This document shows positions 8,766-17,915 of a stretch of 64,000 bases of DNA, one piece after another; position 1 is the first letter of the stretch; each line of letters opens with the position of its first letter. The DNA comes from Pseudoalteromonas sp. HM-SA03 (GTDB lineage: Bacteria; Pseudomonadota; Gammaproteobacteria; Enterobacterales; Alteromonadaceae). The notes under the pieces were generated by a model. The model had not been told where the DNA came from. It ran no database searches and was given only the letters and a program-made list of their open reading frames with translations. The stretch is from the NCBI RefSeq assembly GCF_002289345.1, contig NZ_NSDG01000102.1, positions 1 to 64,000 of the forward strand, written 5' to 3'. The position numbers and the translations under genes are program-made.

Positions 8766-9374
8766 ATGGAACACTATATCTCAACGTTCATCTTTTTCTT
8801 TGCGGTCATCGACCCCATTGGCACTATTCCGGTATTTATCGCAACCACCACAGGCTTTGATATTACGACAAAACGAAAAATAGCGGTTAAAGCGACACTG
8901 GTTGCAGCCATTGTGTTGCTGTTTTTTATTATTGCGGGTGAAATCATTTTAAACGCGATTGGTATTCCCCTACCTGCGTTCGCGATTGCCGGTGGCATCG
9001 TACTATTCATCTTTGCCATGACAATGATTTTTGGCGAAGGCAAGCCAAGTGAAGAGATTAAGTTAGACAGTAAAGCATCCGACACCGCTATTTTCCCTTT
9101 AGCGATGCCTTCCATCGCAAGTCCAGGAGCAATGTTGGCAGCCGTTTTGCTTACTAAAAACAGCGAAAACAATGTATTTGAACAACTCCAAACATCGATT
9201 ATTATGCTCAGCGTATTGGCTATCGTGTTGATATTCTTACTGCTTGCAACAAAAATTCACCAATGGATTGGTGACAGTGGCGCAAGTATCGTCAGCCGAG
9301 TAATGGGACTTATTTTAGCTTCCGTTGCAGTATCTAGTGTATTGGCGGGTATTAAAGAATATTTTATGTTGTAA
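8766..9374 (+). CDS. MarC-family integral membrane protein
   Basis: This is a 202-aa protein with about six transmembrane helices. It has the MarC/UPF0056 signatures FFAVIDPIGTIPVF near the N-terminus and FPLAMPSIASPGAMLAA in the middle. The family length is about 200-220 aa. MarC proteins are inner-membrane proteins of unknown function; the early link to multiple antibiotic resistance was not upheld. It is convergent with mltG, with a palindrome between them. Confidence 0.85.
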   Translation: MEHYISTFIFFFAVIDPIGTIPVFIATTTGFDITTKRKIAVKATLVAAIVLLFFIIAGEIILNAIGIPLPAFAIAGGIVLFIFAMTMIFGEGKPSEEIKLDSKASDTAIFPLAMPSIASPGAMLAAVLLTKNSENNVFEQLQTSIIMLSVLAIVLIFLLLATKIHQWIGDSGASIVSRVMGLILASVAVSSVLAGIKEYFML

Positions 9375-9387
9375 TATAGAGAGTAAC

Positions 9388-9405
9388 GAGAGGGCTAGCC
9401 CTCTC
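9388..9405. terminator. Palindrome between convergent marC-like and mltG genes
   Basis: GAGAGGGC-TA-GCCCTCTC is a perfect inverted repeat in the 56-nt space between the convergent genes. It is followed by TTTC on the plus strand. It probably acts as a weak terminator for one or both genes. Confidence 0.5.
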
Positions 9406-9430
9406 TTTCAACGCCAGCTCTCTTGCAATG

Positions 9431-10402
9431 TCATTGTTTCAAAATAAATTTCTTCACCGCTTTATTGTGTTCAGTAAGTGTTTTCGAAAAGTGGTGTCCA
9501 CCATCTCCTGACGCAACAAAGTACAAGTATTCGGTTGTTGCTGGATTAAGTGCTGCATGGATAGCGGCACGAGACGGCATTGCAATGGGTGTCGGTGGCA
9601 AACCATCAATCCGATAAGTGTTATATGGTGTCTTTTCACGGATATCTTCACGTTTAATGTCACCATCAAAGTGCTCACCAATACCATAAATAATGGTTGG
9701 ATCTGTCTGTAAACGCATACCTTTACGTAAGCGATTGATAAAAACGGAGGCTACTTTATCTCTTTCTGCAACTACGCCCGTTTCTTTCTCAATAATCGAA
9801 GCCAAGATCAAGGCTTCATAAGGCGTGTTTAAAGGAAGATCTGGCATTCTATTTTGCCATTCCTTTTCAAGCACACTCTGCATTTTGGTATGGGCACGTT
9901 TAAGTAAGCGCAGCGCTGAGTCATTTCCATGATAATGGTAAGTATCGGGGTACAACCACCCTTCAGCTGAACTTTGCGATAAATTCAGTTGTGCTGTGAG
10001 CTTATCAATGTCTTGCCTTAAGTAGGGGGCGCTAAGTAGCTTGTTTTTGACTTCCCAAATGGGCATCCCTTCAATGATTGTAAAGCTAAAGTTGTGTTGC
10101 TCTCCACGACTAATTTTGCTGATGGCCTCTAGTACCGTTAGACCTTTAAGATCGTAAAAACCCGCTTGTAACGCGAATAGTTTAGGGTCTAACTTACTAT
10201 AAAGTTGATAAGGAAAGCAGTTAGATAATGCCCCGCTACGCTGCCATAGATGACATAGCTGATTAAATGTTTGCCCAGACTTTATCTCAACTAATGGCTC
10301 AGAGATATTAAGTGGTTCAAATTTAACCTTATTTATTTGCTGAGATAACCACCATGACGCTGCTGCTATCAAAAATGCGACTATGATAAACAGTTTTTTC
10401 AT
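9431..10402 (-). CDS. mltG: Endolytic murein transglycosylase MltG
   Basis: This 323-aa protein has one N-terminal membrane anchor (about residues 4-20) and a YceG/MltG domain. It cleaves nascent peptidoglycan strands and limits glycan length. The catalytic segment ASIIEKETGV (Glu about 205) is followed by ERDKVASVFINRLRKGMRLQTDPTIIYG, as in E. coli YceG. A GGGAAG Shine-Dalgarno overlaps the end of pabC, 5 nt upstream, so the pair is co-transcribed. In many gammaproteobacteria tmk and holB follow; here mltG is the last gene. Confidence 0.95.
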   Translation of the reverse strand: MKKLFIIVAFLIAAASWWLSQQINKVKFEPLNISEPLVEIKSGQTFNQLCHLWQRSGALSNCFPYQLYSKLDPKLFALQAGFYDLKGLTVLEAISKISRGEQHNFSFTIIEGMPIWEVKNKLLSAPYLRQDIDKLTAQLNLSQSSAEGWLYPDTYHYHGNDSALRLLKRAHTKMQSVLEKEWQNRMPDLPLNTPYEALILASIIEKETGVVAERDKVASVFINRLRKGMRLQTDPTIIYGIGEHFDGDIKREDIREKTPYNTYRIDGLPPTPIAMPSRAAIHAALNPATTEYLYFVASGDGGHHFSKTLTEHNKAVKKFILKQ

Positions 10403-10407
10403 TAATA

Positions 10408-11181
10408 TTACTTCCCTAAAAATCGCCTTTTCAATTTATGTAAGTCGGCGATATCGAAATGTTTATTCTCAATTCTTACTACAGGTACCAACTGCATTAA
10501 ACTATTACAAATAAAGACACCATCAGCTGCTTTTAACTCGTCAAAAGCTATATTTTTGACCCTTATATCGTGTTTACTTGCAAGTGCGGTTAAAAACACG
10601 CCTTTAATGCCTGAGCCACTAAGATCTGGTGTATACAACATGTTGTCTTTAATCATGATGATATTTGCCGCTGACGCTTCAATCACCCTATCATTGATGT
10701 CCGTCACAATGACATCGTCACAAACCAATGTCTGTGCATCTTGTTTAATAAGTACTTGTTCTAACCGATTCAGTGTCTTTAATCCAGCTAATAACGGCTG
10801 AATACCTAGCTGTACCCTACTTAATACAACCTCAATCCCACTCTGCTGCCAAGTTGTATAGTGTGAAGGAAAAGGTAAGATCTGAATACTCACACTCAGC
10901 TCAGGCGTCTCAGGAGCTTGATAACCACGACCCCCTTCCCCTCGAGTGATAAGGAGCTTTAGCACCGCTTCCCTTTTATCTTTAACTTGCTCTTGAACCA
11001 AAGACTCGATTTCACCTAGTCGTAACTCAGGAAAGCCCAAGCGCTGCTGACATTCCACCAGTCGGTTTCTATGAAGTGGCCACAAATCAACATTTCCATC
11101 ACGGACTAACGCGGTGGTAAAGAAGCCATCGCCATAGGCCAATCCTCTGTTAGTGCAAGAAAAAAGCTGTTGATTCTCCAC
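10408..11181 (-). CDS. pabC: Aminodeoxychorismate lyase PabC
   Basis: This is a PLP-dependent fold-type IV enzyme of about 257 aa. It converts 4-amino-4-deoxychorismate to p-aminobenzoate and pyruvate for folate synthesis. Key segments are RGLAYGDGFFTTALV, the Lys-containing LAGLKTLNRLEQVLIKQ and EASAANIIMI. GTG at 11181 is preferred because AAGGA lies 8-9 nt upstream and the product then begins close to the E. coli start. The longer frame to 11247 would begin upstream of the terminator hairpin after fabF and add 22 unmatched residues. It forms a pair with mltG. Confidence 0.88.
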   Translation of the reverse strand: MENQQLFSCTNRGLAYGDGFFTTALVRDGNVDLWPLHRNRLVECQQRLGFPELRLGEIESLVQEQVKDKREAVLKLLITRGEGGRGYQAPETPELSVSIQILPFPSHYTTWQQSGIEVVLSRVQLGIQPLLAGLKTLNRLEQVLIKQDAQTLVCDDVIVTDINDRVIEASAANIIMIKDNMLYTPDLSGSGIKGVFLTALASKHDIRVKNIAFDELKAADGVFICNSLMQLVPVVRIENKHFDIADLHKLKRRFLGK

Positions 11182-11212
11182 ATCACTTTCCTTTTTAAGG
11201 GTATCCAAAACA

Positions 11213-11243
11213 TAAAAAAGCTCGGCATTGCCGAGCTTTTTTA
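11213..11243 (-). terminator. Terminator between fabF and pabC
   Basis: AAAAAAGCTCGGC and GCCGAGCTTTTTT form a strong stem around a short AT loop, with U-runs in both directions. It ends the fab operon downstream of fabF and implies that pabC-mltG depend on readthrough or their own promoter. Confidence 0.85.
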
Positions 11244-11280
11244 TCATAACCTACTTTGCTATTAGATTACTAAGGCTGAT

Positions 11281-12519
11281 CTACACCTTTTTAAATAGCA
11301 ATGAACCGTTTGTTCCACCAAAACCAAACGAGTTACACAAAGTGTACTCTAGTTTCGCATCACGGGCAGTATGAGGCACATAATCTAAATCACAGCCTTC
11401 ATCTGGGTTATCTAAGTTAATGGTCGGCGTTACTTTTTGGTCTTGCAGCGCCAGAATTGAAATAATTGATTCAACTGAGCCCGCAGCACCAAGTAAGTGA
11501 CCCATCATTGATTTAGACGAGCTCACCATCACATCTTTTGCCGCAGAACCAAATACCGACTTAACAGCATGCGTCTCTGCAACATCACCCGCTGGAGTGG
11601 AAGTACCGTGTGCGTTGATATAGCCAACCTGCTCTGCATTGATCCCTGCGTCGTTTAATGCATTAACCATGGCTTGTGCAGCGCCAGCACCATTTTCTGG
11701 TGGTGATGTCATGTGATATGCATCGCCACTCATACCAAAACCAACCAGTTCAGCGTAGATCTTCGCACCACGTGCTTTCGCATGCTCATACTCTTCCAGA
11801 ACGATAACACCCGCTCCATCAGCTAGCACAAAACCGTCACGGTCTTTGTCCCAAGGGCGAGAAGCCGCTTGCGGATCATCGTTACGCGTAGAGAGCGCAC
11901 GAGCTGCACTAAAACCACCCATACCAATTGGGGTTGACGCTTTTTCAGCGCCGCCTGCAACCATCGCATCCGCATCGCCGTATGCAATCATACGTGCCGC
12001 ATGACCAATATTATGAAGGCCAGTTGTACATGCTGTCACAATCGAAATATTTGGGCCTCTCAAGCCATGCATGATGGACAAGTGACCAGAGATCATATTA
12101 ATAATGGTAGAAGGAACGTAAAACGGAGAAAGTTTGCGTGGACCGCTATTTAATAGCTTAACGTGGTTTTCTTCAATTAGCGTTAAGCCACCGATACCAG
12201 AGCCGATGGCTACACCAACTCTAGCGGCATTCTCTTCGTTAACTTCAAGACCTGAGTCTTTTAAAGCCTGTACACCTGCTGCGATACCGTACTGGATGAA
12301 GACATCCATTTTTTTAGCATCTTTAGGGGAAATGTACTCAGTGACATCAAAGTCGTTAACTAAACCAGCAAACTTAGTTCCGAAACCTTCTGTGTCAAAA
12401 TGCGTGATATTGCGAATGCCACTACGGCCTTCTAATAAGCCCTGCCAGGTAGATGCAACATCATTACCCAGCGGCGTCAACATACCTAAGCCAGTTACTA
12501 CGACTCGACGTTTAGCCAC
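11281..12519 (-). CDS. fabF: 3-oxoacyl-ACP synthase II FabF
   Basis: This is a 412-aa KAS II (E. coli FabF 413 aa), which condenses malonyl-ACP with acyl-ACP in fatty-acid elongation. The catalytic triad is visible: Cys in [10 protein letters not shown], His in [11 protein letters not shown], His in [13 protein letters not shown] at 12519 is chosen because [12 protein letters not shown] aligns with E. coli and GGAGG lies 5 nt upstream; a TTG at 12531 overlaps that ribosome-binding site. It is the last gene of the fab operon. Confidence 0.97.
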   Translation of the reverse strand: MAKRRVVVTGLGMLTPLGNDVASTWQGLLEGRSGIRNITHFDTEGFGTKFAGLVNDFDVTEYISPKDAKKMDVFIQYGIAAGVQALKDSGLEVNEENAARVGVAIGSGIGGLTLIEENHVKLLNSGPRKLSPFYVPSTIINMISGHLSIMHGLRGPNISIVTACTTGLHNIGHAARMIAYGDADAMVAGGAEKASTPIGMGGFSAARALSTRNDDPQAASRPWDKDRDGFVLADGAGVIVLEEYEHAKARGAKIYAELVGFGMSGDAYHMTSPPENGAGAAQAMVNALNDAGINAEQVGYINAHGTSTPAGDVAETHAVKSVFGSAAKDVMVSSSKSMMGHLLGAAGSVESIISILALQDQKVTPTINLDNPDEGCDLDYVPHTARDAKLEYTLCNSFGFGGTNGSLLFKKV

Positions 12520-12569
12520 GGTGTCCTCCAAAAAGGGATTATTATAATAATTGGGGGGTCTAGAAAGAG

Positions 12570-12593
12570 TTAGGGCAGCGAGTGCTGCCCTAA
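12570..12593 (-). other. Intercistronic hairpin between acpP and fabF
   Basis: TTAGGGCAGC and GCTGCCCTAA form a perfect 10-bp stem with a 4-nt loop. No long T-run follows on the minus strand, so it is more likely a partial terminator or an mRNA-stabilising hairpin that raises acpP over fabF. That role is inferred. Confidence 0.6.
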
Positions 12594-12605
12594 TAGAAAA
12601 GCTAG

Positions 12606-12842
12606 TTACTCAGCGTGAGCAGTAACGTAGTCGATAGCTGCCTGAACAGTAGTGATTTTCTCAGCTTCTTCATCAGGGATCTCTGTATCGAACTCTTCTT
12701 CTAGCGCCATTACAAGCTCAACAGTGTCTAGAGAGTCAGCACCTAAATCATCTACGAAAGACGCTTCCGATTTAACTTCTTCTTCTTTAACACCTAGTTG
12801 TTCAACAATAATTTTCTTTACGCGTTCTTGGATGTCGCTCAT
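12606..12842 (-). CDS. acpP: Acyl carrier protein AcpP
   Basis: This is a 78-aa acidic protein identical in layout to E. coli AcpP. The phosphopantetheine-attachment serine is in [20 protein letters not shown]. It carries acyl intermediates for fatty-acid, lipid A and phospholipid synthesis. A good AAGGAAAG site precedes the ATG. A 216-nt leader separates it from fabG, consistent with an additional strong promoter of its own. Confidence 0.98.
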   Translation of the reverse strand: MSDIQERVKKIIVEQLGVKEEEVKSEASFVDDLGADSLDTVELVMALEEEFDTEIPDEEAEKITTVQAAIDYVTAHAE

Positions 12843-13058
12843 TCTTCTTTCCTTTATTTAAACGCTACTGCGTTAATTTTCAGATTGCGGCGCAGTTTAC
12901 GACGCATCATTCTGGGATTCAAGGATTGACCCGTACTTTTTTTTCTGGTCAAACCTGTTACAAAGCTTTGGATCTTTTTATCGCCTATTTTCGTGACGAT
13001 TTCAAGTACGTTGTCGACAAGATCACAAAAATTTCAATTAATTTGTGATCTTAGCGAG
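12843..13058 (-). promoter_or_regulatory. acpP upstream region with inverted repeats
   Basis: This 216-nt gap between fabG and acpP carries the hairpin GATCACAAA/TTTGTGATC at 13021-13050, just after fabG, and the inverted pair TTGACC (12926-12931) / GGTCAA (12947-12952). In minus orientation TTGACC is a fair -35 box. A separate acpP promoter here is plausible but no clear -10 stands out. Confidence 0.4.
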
Positions 13059-13805
13059 TTAAACCATGTACATCGCACCATTTACGTGCAAAGTTTCACC
13101 AGAAACATACGCTGCGACATCTGATGCTAAATAAACCACAGCCGCTGCGATTTCTTCAGGCTGACCTAAACGACCTGCTGGTACATTCGCCAAAGTTGCT
13201 GCTTTTTGCTCATCAGTTAGCTCATCCGTCATATCTGTCTGAATGAAGCCCGGTGCTACAGTATTTACCGTAATACCACGAGATGCAACCTCACGCGCCA
13301 ATGATTTTGTAAAACCTATTACACCCGCTTTTGCAGCTGCGTAGTTAGCTTGACCCGCATTACCCATAGTGCCCACTACTGAACCAATGTTAATGATACG
13401 GCCATTTTTCTTCTTCATCATTGGACGAAGTACCGCTTTTGATAAGCGGAAAATAGATGACAAGTTAGTATCGATGATGTCATCCCACTCTTGATCTTTC
13501 ATGCGCATCAGCAAGTTATCGCGTGTGATACCAGCATTGTTTACCAACACATCGATCTCACCTAAGTCTGCTTTGATTGCATCCAAAGTTGCTGCGATTG
13601 AGTCGACATTTGTCACGTTTAGCGCATAACCTTTCCCATTTTCGCCTAGATATTCAGAGATACGCTCTGCACCAGACTCACTCGTTGCAGTACCCGCAAC
13701 TTTTGCACCTTGTGCCACTAAGGCGTTAGCGATTGCTTTACCAATACCACGGCTAGCACCCGTTACTAGTACTACTTTTCCTTCTAAAGAAAATAAATTA
13801 CTCAT
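13059..13805 (-). CDS. fabG: 3-oxoacyl-ACP reductase FabG
   Basis: This is a 248-aa short-chain dehydrogenase that reduces 3-oxoacyl-ACP with NADPH. It shows the cofactor loop TGASRGIGKAIA, NNAGITRDN, catalytic Ser in INIGSVVGT and YAAAKAG (Tyr/Lys). ATG at 13805 is chosen: GAGAG precedes it and MSNLFSLEGKVVLVTG fits the family, while the frame start at 13835 lies inside fabD. It is in the order fabD-fabG-acpP-fabF. Confidence 0.97.
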   Translation of the reverse strand: MSNLFSLEGKVVLVTGASRGIGKAIANALVAQGAKVAGTATSESGAERISEYLGENGKGYALNVTNVDSIAATLDAIKADLGEIDVLVNNAGITRDNLLMRMKDQEWDDIIDTNLSSIFRLSKAVLRPMMKKKNGRIINIGSVVGTMGNAGQANYAAAKAGVIGFTKSLAREVASRGITVNTVAPGFIQTDMTDELTDEQKAATLANVPAGRLGQPEEIAAAVVYLASDVAAYVSGETLHVNGAMYMV

Positions 13806-13818
13806 AATGCTCTCGTTA

Positions 13819-14745
13819 TTATTCTGCTGCTGCAATGGCAGCTAAATCATTTACCGACACACACGACACTGAGCGGTCGATGCGTTTAACAAGACCCGAA
13901 ATCACTTTACCAGGGCCGAACTCAAAAGTTGTTGTAACACCTTCTTTCGCAACCGCTTGTACAGTTTCAGTCCATCTTACAGGACTATAGAGCTGACGAA
14001 TAAGCGCATCTTTTATTGCTGCAGCATCTTTTGCAACAGCAACGTCAACATTGTTGATCACATCAAACTTTGGCTCTGAAAAAGCGAGTGCTTCAAGATC
14101 TTTAGCTAATTTATCAGCCGCAGGTTTCATTAATGCGCAATGAGATGGAACACTAACTGCAAGTGGCAATGCACGTTTAGCTCCTGCTTCTTTACACGCT
14201 TCAGAGGCTCGATTTACTGCTTCAACATGACCCGCAATCACCACTTGACCTGGTGAGTTGTAGTTTACCGGCGAAACAACGTCCCCCTGTGCAGATTCGG
14301 CACACACCTTAGCAATCACGTCATCATCTAAACCAATAATTGCCGCCATTGAACCCGTGCCAGCAGGAACCGCTTCTTGCATGTATAAACCACGTTTTTC
14401 AACTAATTTAACGGCATCTGCAAGGGTTAATACTTCTGCACATACTAATGCAGAGTATTCACCTAGACTATGGCCAGCTAGTGTCAATTCAGCTTCAACG
14501 CCTTTCTCTTGCCACGCTCTAAAGATAGCAACACTTGCGGTTAATAATGCCGGTTGAGTACGGTGCGTTTGGTTTAATTCTGCTTCAGGACCATTTAGCA
14601 CAAGTTCGGCTAAATCGTAGCCTAGTGCTTCTGACGCTTCAGCGAACGTCGCTTTAACGATGTCGGAAGATGCTAATAATTCAGATAACATGCCCACGCT
14701 TTGTGAGCCCTGTCCTGGGAAAAATAATGCGATTTTTTGTGACAT
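13819..14745 (-). CDS. fabD: Malonyl-CoA:ACP transacylase FabD
   Basis: This 308-aa enzyme transfers malonyl from CoA to ACP. The motifs FPGQGSQSVGML, the nucleophile elbow GHSLGEYSALV and the His in VPSHCALM are all present. The length equals E. coli FabD (309 aa). It follows plsX after only 53 nt, where fabH lies in E. coli and most relatives. Confidence 0.97.
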   Translation of the reverse strand: MSQKIALFFPGQGSQSVGMLSELLASSDIVKATFAEASEALGYDLAELVLNGPEAELNQTHRTQPALLTASVAIFRAWQEKGVEAELTLAGHSLGEYSALVCAEVLTLADAVKLVEKRGLYMQEAVPAGTGSMAAIIGLDDDVIAKVCAESAQGDVVSPVNYNSPGQVVIAGHVEAVNRASEACKEAGAKRALPLAVSVPSHCALMKPAADKLAKDLEALAFSEPKFDVINNVDVAVAKDAAAIKDALIRQLYSPVRWTETVQAVAKEGVTTTFEFGPGKVISGLVKRIDRSVSCVSVNDLAAIAAAE

Positions 14746-14798
14746 ATTGTGCTCTTATTTTCTCTGTTGTCGCCACGTCCTCATGTCACTTAGCAGTG

Positions 14799-15845
14799 TT
14801 AGGGATGCGGACCTGACGGTTGTTTTTCTGTGTCGACCTGAGCAAACACCGCTTGGATCTTTTCAGGGATCTTACGTTGTACTTCTTGCGCAGCTTCTTC
14901 AATCGCGGCTAAAAATGCCTTAGTTGTGGCATTTCCGTGACTTTTCACAACAATACCGCGCAATCCTACCAGACTTGCGCCGTTATACTGGTCGGGGTTC
15001 ACCCTTCTATACAATTTTTTTATAACGGGTCGAAGTAAAAAAGCCAACGCTTTATAAAAAAAGTGCTTTTTTAACGCTTTGCTAAACTTATGCATGATGA
15101 GTTTGGCGATCCCTTCACAGGTTTTCAAGGCAACATTACCGACAAATCCCTCACACACAATAACATCGGCTTTGCCAGAAAACATATCGCTCCCCTCACA
15201 ATAACCTTGATAATTAATAACAGATGAGGATTTCATTAATTTTGCAGCTTGCTTGATACCATCATGGCCTTTGATTTCTTCAGAGCCAATGTTTAGCAAA
15301 CACACTTTAGGTGAAGGAATATTTAATGCCTCTCCTGCAACGATTGAACCCATAATACCAAACTGGCAGAGGGTTTCAGGATCACAATGCACATTCGCAC
15401 CAAGATCAAGCAAATAAACAGGTTGTTTTTTCTCTGTTGGAACGGCTGAGATTAACGCGGGACGCTTAATACCGGGCAACATTTTTAACACATAGTGGGC
15501 CATAAAAAAGAGCGCACCTGTATTTCCTGAACTAACACAAGCCTGCGCTTCGCCAGATTTCACCAAATCAAGCGCTATACGCATTGAAGACTGCTTTTTA
15601 TTTCTAAGTGCAGAGGCAGGTTCACAACTGTTAGTGACGACTTCTTTACAGTGTTTAATTTTGAGTCTTGGATGATCCAGCATATTAGCTTTAGTCAAAG
15701 CACTTTCAATAACTTGCTGATTACCACAGAGGATTAAATTTAGATTTGGGTGCTTAAGCACAGCAGCGATAGCTGCGGGGATAGATGAACGGGGGCCGTA
15801 ATCGCCCCCCATCATATCTAACGCAATGGTTAGATCGGTCAGCAT
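14799..15845 (-). CDS. plsX: Phosphate acyltransferase PlsX
   Basis: This 348-aa protein makes acyl-phosphate from acyl-ACP for phospholipid synthesis. It has the PlsX opening [21 protein letters not shown] and the conserved SSGNTGALF and [15 protein letters not shown] segments. It starts 11 nt after rpmF, in the conserved yceD-rpmF-plsX order. The next gene is fabD rather than fabH. Confidence 0.95.
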   Translation of the reverse strand: MLTDLTIALDMMGGDYGPRSSIPAAIAAVLKHPNLNLILCGNQQVIESALTKANMLDHPRLKIKHCKEVVTNSCEPASALRNKKQSSMRIALDLVKSGEAQACVSSGNTGALFFMAHYVLKMLPGIKRPALISAVPTEKKQPVYLLDLGANVHCDPETLCQFGIMGSIVAGEALNIPSPKVCLLNIGSEEIKGHDGIKQAAKLMKSSSVINYQGYCEGSDMFSGKADVIVCEGFVGNVALKTCEGIAKLIMHKFSKALKKHFFYKALAFLLRPVIKKLYRRVNPDQYNGASLVGLRGIVVKSHGNATTKAFLAAIEEAAQEVQRKIPEKIQAVFAQVDTEKQPSGPHP

Positions 15846-15856
15846 AAAGTAATCTC

Positions 15857-16027
15857 TTACTTAGAAATTACTTTAACGCCTTTGTAGTAACCGTCAGCAG
15901 TCACGTGGTGACGACGATGAGTCTCGCCAGAAACCTGATCTACAGTTAGAGCTGGTCCACTGATCGCATCGTGTGAACGACGCATACCACGACGTGCCCG
16001 TGACTTCTTGCTTTTTTGTACCGCCAT
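15857..16027 (-). CDS. rpmF: 50S ribosomal protein L32
   Basis: Translating this short minus-strand frame gives a 56-aa protein beginning [20 protein letters not shown] and ending [11 protein letters not shown], a clear L32. It is a basic component of the large ribosomal subunit. It lies between yceD (10 nt upstream) and plsX (11 nt downstream), the usual arrangement. GGAGAAGG upstream of the ATG is a good ribosome-binding site. Confidence 0.97.
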   Translation of the reverse strand: MAVQKSKKSRARRGMRRSHDAISGPALTVDQVSGETHRRHHVTADGYYKGVKVISK

Positions 16028-16037
16028 TAGCCTTCTC

Positions 16038-16562
16038 CTAAGAATCTTTCTTAAGTTGTTTCAAAATTTCAAATGGATTTGGTTTGCTATCTTCTGCTTC
16101 AATTTCACCAAAGCTCTTTGGCTTATCAGAATAAGAGCATAGTGCTTCATCATGCGTCGGGACTATCGGAATCGCGAGTAGCAGTTCATCTTCGACGATT
16201 TGTCTTAGATTAACTTCACCCTCTTCATCCAGTTCCAACACATCATAACGCTCGGGAAGATCATCCGACTCTGCACCTAATCCGACTGGCGAATACGCAA
16301 AGTCTTGTTCCAAATCCAACCCTAATTCATCATTACAACGCTGACATACAACTGTTAGATGAGCTCGGACTTTGCCTTGCACAACAACCAAACCTTGTTC
16401 GTCGATGTTGAAATGAATGTCTACCGCTATTTCACTATTTTGATCACGCACAACTTGCTGCAATCGAGAAAGTTCTTCAAGCATTACAACACCGTCATAA
16501 GATGCTCGACGTTGCGCTGCTCTGCATGGATCAATAGTGATGGGAATTTTCACCTTTTGCAT
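16038..16562 (-). CDS. yceD: DUF177 protein YceD (23S rRNA accumulation protein)
   Basis: This is a 174-aa acidic protein of the YceD/DUF177 family. It carries the conserved [20 protein letters not shown] segment (a CxxC pair) and [19 protein letters not shown]. YceD is linked to large-subunit rRNA accumulation and is almost always upstream of rpmF, as here. The operon promoter should lie in the 119-nt gap before maf, which diverges. Confidence 0.93.
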   Translation of the reverse strand: MQKVKIPITIDPCRAAQRRASYDGVVMLEELSRLQQVVRDQNSEIAVDIHFNIDEQGLVVVQGKVRAHLTVVCQRCNDELGLDLEQDFAYSPVGLGAESDDLPERYDVLELDEEGEVNLRQIVEDELLLAIPIVPTHDEALCSYSDKPKSFGEIEAEDSKPNPFEILKQLKKDS

Positions 16563-16681
16563 AGGGGCTGCATCATATAGATAGTTACTGTGTTAGTCAA
16601 AGTAAAAATACACTTTCCCTTTGTTTTTCGCGTTATTGCGCATTATCCTGTTGGCTATGTTGTCACAAAGATAAAAATCTC

Positions 16682-17284
16682 ATGAAAACGCCCCTTATTC
16701 TAGCCTCAAGTTCGTCATTTAGGCAGTCAATTTTGAAAAAATTAATGCTTCCTTTTGCATCTTTTTCACCGGATGTAGATGAGCAAACACTCGAAGGTGA
16801 ATCAGCGCAGCAACTTGTTGCACGGTTGAGCGAATCAAAAGCCAAAGCAGCAATAGCAAAATATCAACAAGGTGTGGTGATTGGTTCAGACCAAGTCGCG
16901 CTGTTCAACGGTGAGATCCTAGGAAAGCCGCATAATAAAGAGAACGCGATTAAGCAACTAAGCCTATTTAGTAATAATCGCGTGACTTTTTTGACTGGTT
17001 TAACCGTTTTCGACATTGAAAGCGGCAAAACGGTCACTAAAGTAGTACCGTTCTACGTTTACTTTCGCCAGCTTACCCAAGCACAGATCAGTAACTATTG
17101 TGATGCGGAAACACCTTACAACTGTGCTGGCAGCTTTAAAAGCGAAGGGTTAGGGATCTGTCTGTTTGATAAACTTGAAGGAGAAGACCCCAATACCCTG
17201 ATTGGCCTTCCCCTTATTCAACTCACTAAAACACTGCTCACATTTGGTATTGATGTGCTCGCTGAGCAATCAGGCCAACAATAG
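16682..17284 (+). CDS. Maf/YceF-type nucleotide pyrophosphatase
   Basis: This 200-aa protein has the Maf signature ILASSSSFRQSILKKL near the N-terminus, then SESKAKAA and VIGSDQVALFNG. It hydrolyses non-canonical or modified nucleoside triphosphates; the YceF branch prefers m7GTP. The location next to yceD-rpmF matches E. coli yceF. Its last 15 nt overlap the convergent HAD gene. Confidence 0.92.
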   Translation: MKTPLILASSSSFRQSILKKLMLPFASFSPDVDEQTLEGESAQQLVARLSESKAKAAIAKYQQGVVIGSDQVALFNGEILGKPHNKENAIKQLSLFSNNRVTFLTGLTVFDIESGKTVTKVVPFYVYFRQLTQAQISNYCDAETPYNCAGSFKSEGLGICLFDKLEGEDPNTLIGLPLIQLTKTLLTFGIDVLAEQSGQQ

Positions 17285-17914
17285 GTTAGACAAGTCTTGA
17301 TAGTTATCGCAAATATGGGCAGCCGAAGTTTGCGATAACTCGTCTCTAGAGGCCACACCTAAAGTGACACCGATCGCGTCAACACCGGCGTTGCTTGCAA
17401 GGTTCATATCAATAACAGAGTCGCCCACCATAACGGTATCTTTTGCATCTACGCCAAGTTCTGTCAATATTTGCAGTAACATGTCTGGGTGTGGTTTAGA
17501 TTCAGCTTCGCAAGCCGTTCGTGTCGTGACAAAATAATCAGTAAGCCCATTTTGAGCCATCAATCGGTTCAAACCCGTGCGGCTTTTTCCTGTGGCGACC
17601 GCAATTTTTACTCCTCTGTCGCGAAGCTTACCAAGTAATGACTCCACGCCCTCGAATATAGGTGATGGCGTGTCATCTTCATTTGAGTAAATGTATTTGT
17701 ATGCGTTGGCTAACGATTCGGCTTTATCTTCATGATGAGGAAATAATACCTGCATCGCCACAGGCAAAGACAAACCAATAATGCTTTTCACTTCACTATC
17801 ACTTACTGGCGTTATATTGCATGACTTTGCAGCCAAATGAATGGTATTTACGATTTTTGGTACAGAGTCCATGACGGTGCCATCCCAGTCGAAAATTACA
17901 CACTTATACTGCAT
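17270..17914 (-). CDS. HAD-IA family phosphatase (phosphoglycolate phosphatase-like)
   Basis: This is a 214-aa HAD hydrolase with motif I DWDGTVMDS, motif II VATGKS, and motifs III/IV with KPHPDMLLQ and VGDSVIDMNLA. A cap domain lies between motifs I and II. The substrate is unknown. It starts one base after the rluC stop, so the two are translationally linked. The 3' end overlaps maf by 15 nt in convergent orientation. Confidence 0.88.
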   Translation of the reverse strand: MQYKCVIFDWDGTVMDSVPKIVNTIHLAAKSCNITPVSDSEVKSIIGLSLPVAMQVLFPHHEDKAESLANAYKYIYSNEDDTPSPIFEGVESLLGKLRDRGVKIAVATGKSRTGLNRLMAQNGLTDYFVTTRTACEAESKPHPDMLLQILTELGVDAKDTVMVGDSVIDMNLASNAGVDAIGVTLGVASRDELSQTSAAHICDNYQDLSNLLLA

Positions 17915-17915
17915 T

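Noticed and set aside
8774-9172. 132-aa minus-strand ORF opposite the MarC gene
   Set aside because: It is the complement of conserved transmembrane codons and has no ribosome-binding site.
12134-12547. 137-aa plus-strand ORF opposite fabF
   Set aside because: It is the shadow of the conserved fabF coding strand, with a Ser/Pro-rich meaningless translation.
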